Part shown: piece by piece, positions 6,358 to 7,151 of the stretch
Position numbering within the stretch: position 1 is the stretch's first letter
Layout of the letters: every line of letters starts with the position of its first letter
DNA from: Gammaproteobacteria bacterium
GTDB lineage: Bacteria > Pseudomonadota > Gammaproteobacteria > GRL18
Assembly: GCA_028571885.1 (NCBI GenBank)
Contig: JAPVVU010000156.1
Span: 1-7,151 of the forward strand
Reading direction: 5' to 3'
Length of the DNA stretch: 7,151 nucleotides
The notes under the pieces: generated by a model
What the model was told of the DNA's origin: nothing
Database searches by the model: none
The model's input: the letters and a program-made list of their open reading frames with translations, nothing else
Position numbers and translations under genes: made by a program

Positions 6358-6819
6358 CTACTGTGCAATACGCACTGTGCCGTTAATGGTCAGGATCCGT
6401 ACCCGATCACCCACATAAAATGGGACACTCGATGAAACCTCCTGTACCACAGAAATAAGCTCACTATTATCCTTGCGAACAGTGATTTCCACTCCCTGAC
6501 GCCTGGTCACTGACTCTTCAACGGCCGCTCCCGCAACACCGCCTGCAACTGCACCCAGAACCGTTGCTATGGTTCTACCCTTGCCGCTGCCTATCGTGCT
6601 GGCCGCAACACCGCCGACGGCTGCGCCTGTCGCGGAACCAATGGGTGTTTTTGTACCTTCTATTTTGACCGGCCTGAGATATTCAACAATACCGTATTCA
6701 ACTCGCTGCATTTTACGCGCTTCACTACGAGAATAGGAATCTCCAGTCAATGAGGATTGGCAGCCAGCAAGAGAAATTAATAGCAGAACAGATAAAGTAG
6801 ATAACAAAATGTTTTTCAT
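6358..6819 (-). CDS. slyB: SlyB-type glycine-zipper outer-membrane lipoprotein
   Basis: The length is 153 residues against about 155 for E. coli SlyB. A lipoprotein signal ends Leu-Ala-Gly-Cys20 with Gln at +2, predicting outer-membrane sorting. A Ser-Arg-Ser-Glu-Ala-Arg-x-x-Gln segment and Tyr-Gly-Ile-Val-x-x-x-Arg-Pro-Val follow (30-51), as in SlyB. Residues 61-98 are a Gly/Ala-rich glycine-zipper 2TM region. The C-terminal part (about 107-153) is a small beta domain including Gly-Val-Glu-Ile-Thr-Val-Arg-Lys-Asp. The family stabilises the outer membrane, and in enterics it is under PhoP control. No PhoP box was found close to this start. GGAGT (complement of 6828-6832) lies 8 bases before the ATG. 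It is probably the first gene of the minus-strand run with sixA. Confidence 0.92.
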   Translation of the reverse strand: MKNILLSTLSVLLLISLAGCQSSLTGDSYSRSEARKMQRVEYGIVEYLRPVKIEGTKTPIGSATGAAVGGVAASTIGSGKGRTIATVLGAVAGGVAGAAVEESVTRRQGVEITVRKDNSELISVVQEVSSSVPFYVGDRVRILTINGTVRIAQ

Positions 6820-6859
6820 AATGATTAACTCCGATTAAAACTGAGCCGAGAAGAACAGA

Positions 6860-6880
6860 ACATTAGCTTACTCCTAATGT
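6860..6880. promoter_or_regulatory. Inverted repeat ACATTAG-N7-CTAATGT upstream of slyB
   Basis: Perfect 7-base arms (6860-6866 and 6874-6880) flank 7 bases, centred about 50 bases upstream of the slyB start codon. Position and symmetry suit a dimeric regulator-binding site overlapping the promoter, or a small RNA stem in the leader. It does not match an operator I recognise. Confidence 0.35.
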
Positions 6881-7034
6881 CTCATTTCAGCATAAGAAAA
6901 TCAAAAAAACTTGGGGTCATAGATCAATTTCTGGTAAAGAAGACAGGATTAAGGACAACGGAATACTTAATAGCTGTTCCACCAAAAGTAGGCCCCATGA
7001 GGGGAAATAGTGAGCATTCATTATTTAATGCTAC

Positions 7035-7109
7035 GCATCAGAACCCGGCATTTATTATTGTGCCCGGACTGCGTCAAATCGCCCAATAATAAACGCCAGG
7101 TTCTAATGC
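7035..7109 (-). repeat. Large imperfect hairpin (26-base arms, 23-base loop)
   Basis: Arm 7035-7060 pairs with 7084-7109 at 23 of 26 positions. The three exceptions (7039/7105, 7046/7098, 7050/7094) are all C-A or A-C on the plus strand, and so would be G.U or U.G pairs in minus-strand RNA. The minus strand is therefore the better-folded one. The loop is GC-richer and includes GCCCGGACTGCG. It could be a REP-like palindromic repeat, a structured RNA or the end of a mobile element. Confidence 0.75.
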
Positions 7110-7113
7110 TCAT

Positions 7114-7133
7114 TGTTCACTGTTCACTGTTTA
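7114..7133. repeat. Heptamer tandem repeat TGTTCAC
   Basis: TGTTCAC occurs twice (7114-7120, 7121-7127), followed by a degenerate third copy beginning TGTTTA (7128-7133). It lies directly beside the large hairpin, and the two may belong to the same repeat element. Confidence 0.7.
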
Positions 7134-7151
7134 GGAACGGTTATTTAGACA

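Larger units (their letters stand above)
6820..7151. other. Non-coding region upstream of slyB with structured repeats
   Basis: No convincing gene is present. An open frame at 6877-7089 has no ribosome site, resembles nothing recognised and ends inside the large hairpin, so it is discarded. The stretch holds the slyB leader and probable promoter (no clear boxes seen), a small inverted repeat (6860-6880), a short CCCC/GGGG stem (6993-7004), a large imperfect hairpin (7035-7109) and a heptamer repeat (7114-7133). TGAGCATT at 7011-7018 and AATGCTCA at 7105-7112 are exact inverses flanking most of the hairpin, which suggests a discrete element. Confidence 0.5.

Noticed and set aside
5992..6435. 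147-residue plus-strand frame across sixA and the end of slyB
   Set aside because: Antisense to two well-supported genes; composition does not look like a real protein.
6877..7089. 70-residue plus-strand open frame upstream of slyB
   Set aside because: No ribosome site, no recognisable domain, it starts inside an inverted repeat and ends inside the large hairpin; probably a chance frame.
7128..7144. TGTTTA-N5-GGTTAT, resembling a PhoP box
   Set aside because: Imperfect second half, about 310 bases from slyB, and part of the TGTTCAC repeat; no link to slyB control can be supported.

Overview
The window looks like chromosomal DNA of a moderately AT-rich gammaproteobacterium. SlyB, SixA and MtfA homologues together point to that class, and the intergenic DNA is clearly AT-richer than the genes. 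No phage, plasmid, rRNA, tRNA or CRISPR sequence was recognised, and no intact transposase. A genus cannot be named from the sequence alone.

The left half (1-4350) encodes exported proteins. First comes the 3' part of a kelch-like beta-propeller gene that is open to the window edge and seems to begin at a lipoprotein cysteine. After a 358-base gap full of short repeats comes a secreted, cysteine-free, YVTN-type beta-propeller (1430-2827). Five consecutive blades of this protein start with histidine. Convergent to it, across a gap holding a very strong hairpin, is a diheme c-type lipoprotein of the bacterial CCP/MauG family (4350-3064). The propeller and the diheme enzyme would both act outside the cytoplasm, so a redox or metal-related partnership is plausible but unproven.

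The right half (4614-6819) is ordinary housekeeping DNA. It holds mtfA (zinc peptidase that binds the regulator Mlc in enterics), preceded by a possible eight-codon leader ORF. Convergent to it is a minus-strand run slyB -> sixA -> DUF2784 membrane protein, with gaps of 57 and 42 bases, which could be one transcript.

The last 332 bases (6820-7151) hold no convincing gene. They contain a small inverted repeat upstream of slyB, a 75-base imperfect hairpin whose mismatches would be G.U pairs only in minus-strand RNA, and a heptamer tandem repeat. The best candidates for something undescribed are the histidine-ringed propeller, its MauG-like neighbour, and the two large hairpins. All functional claims about them are inference.
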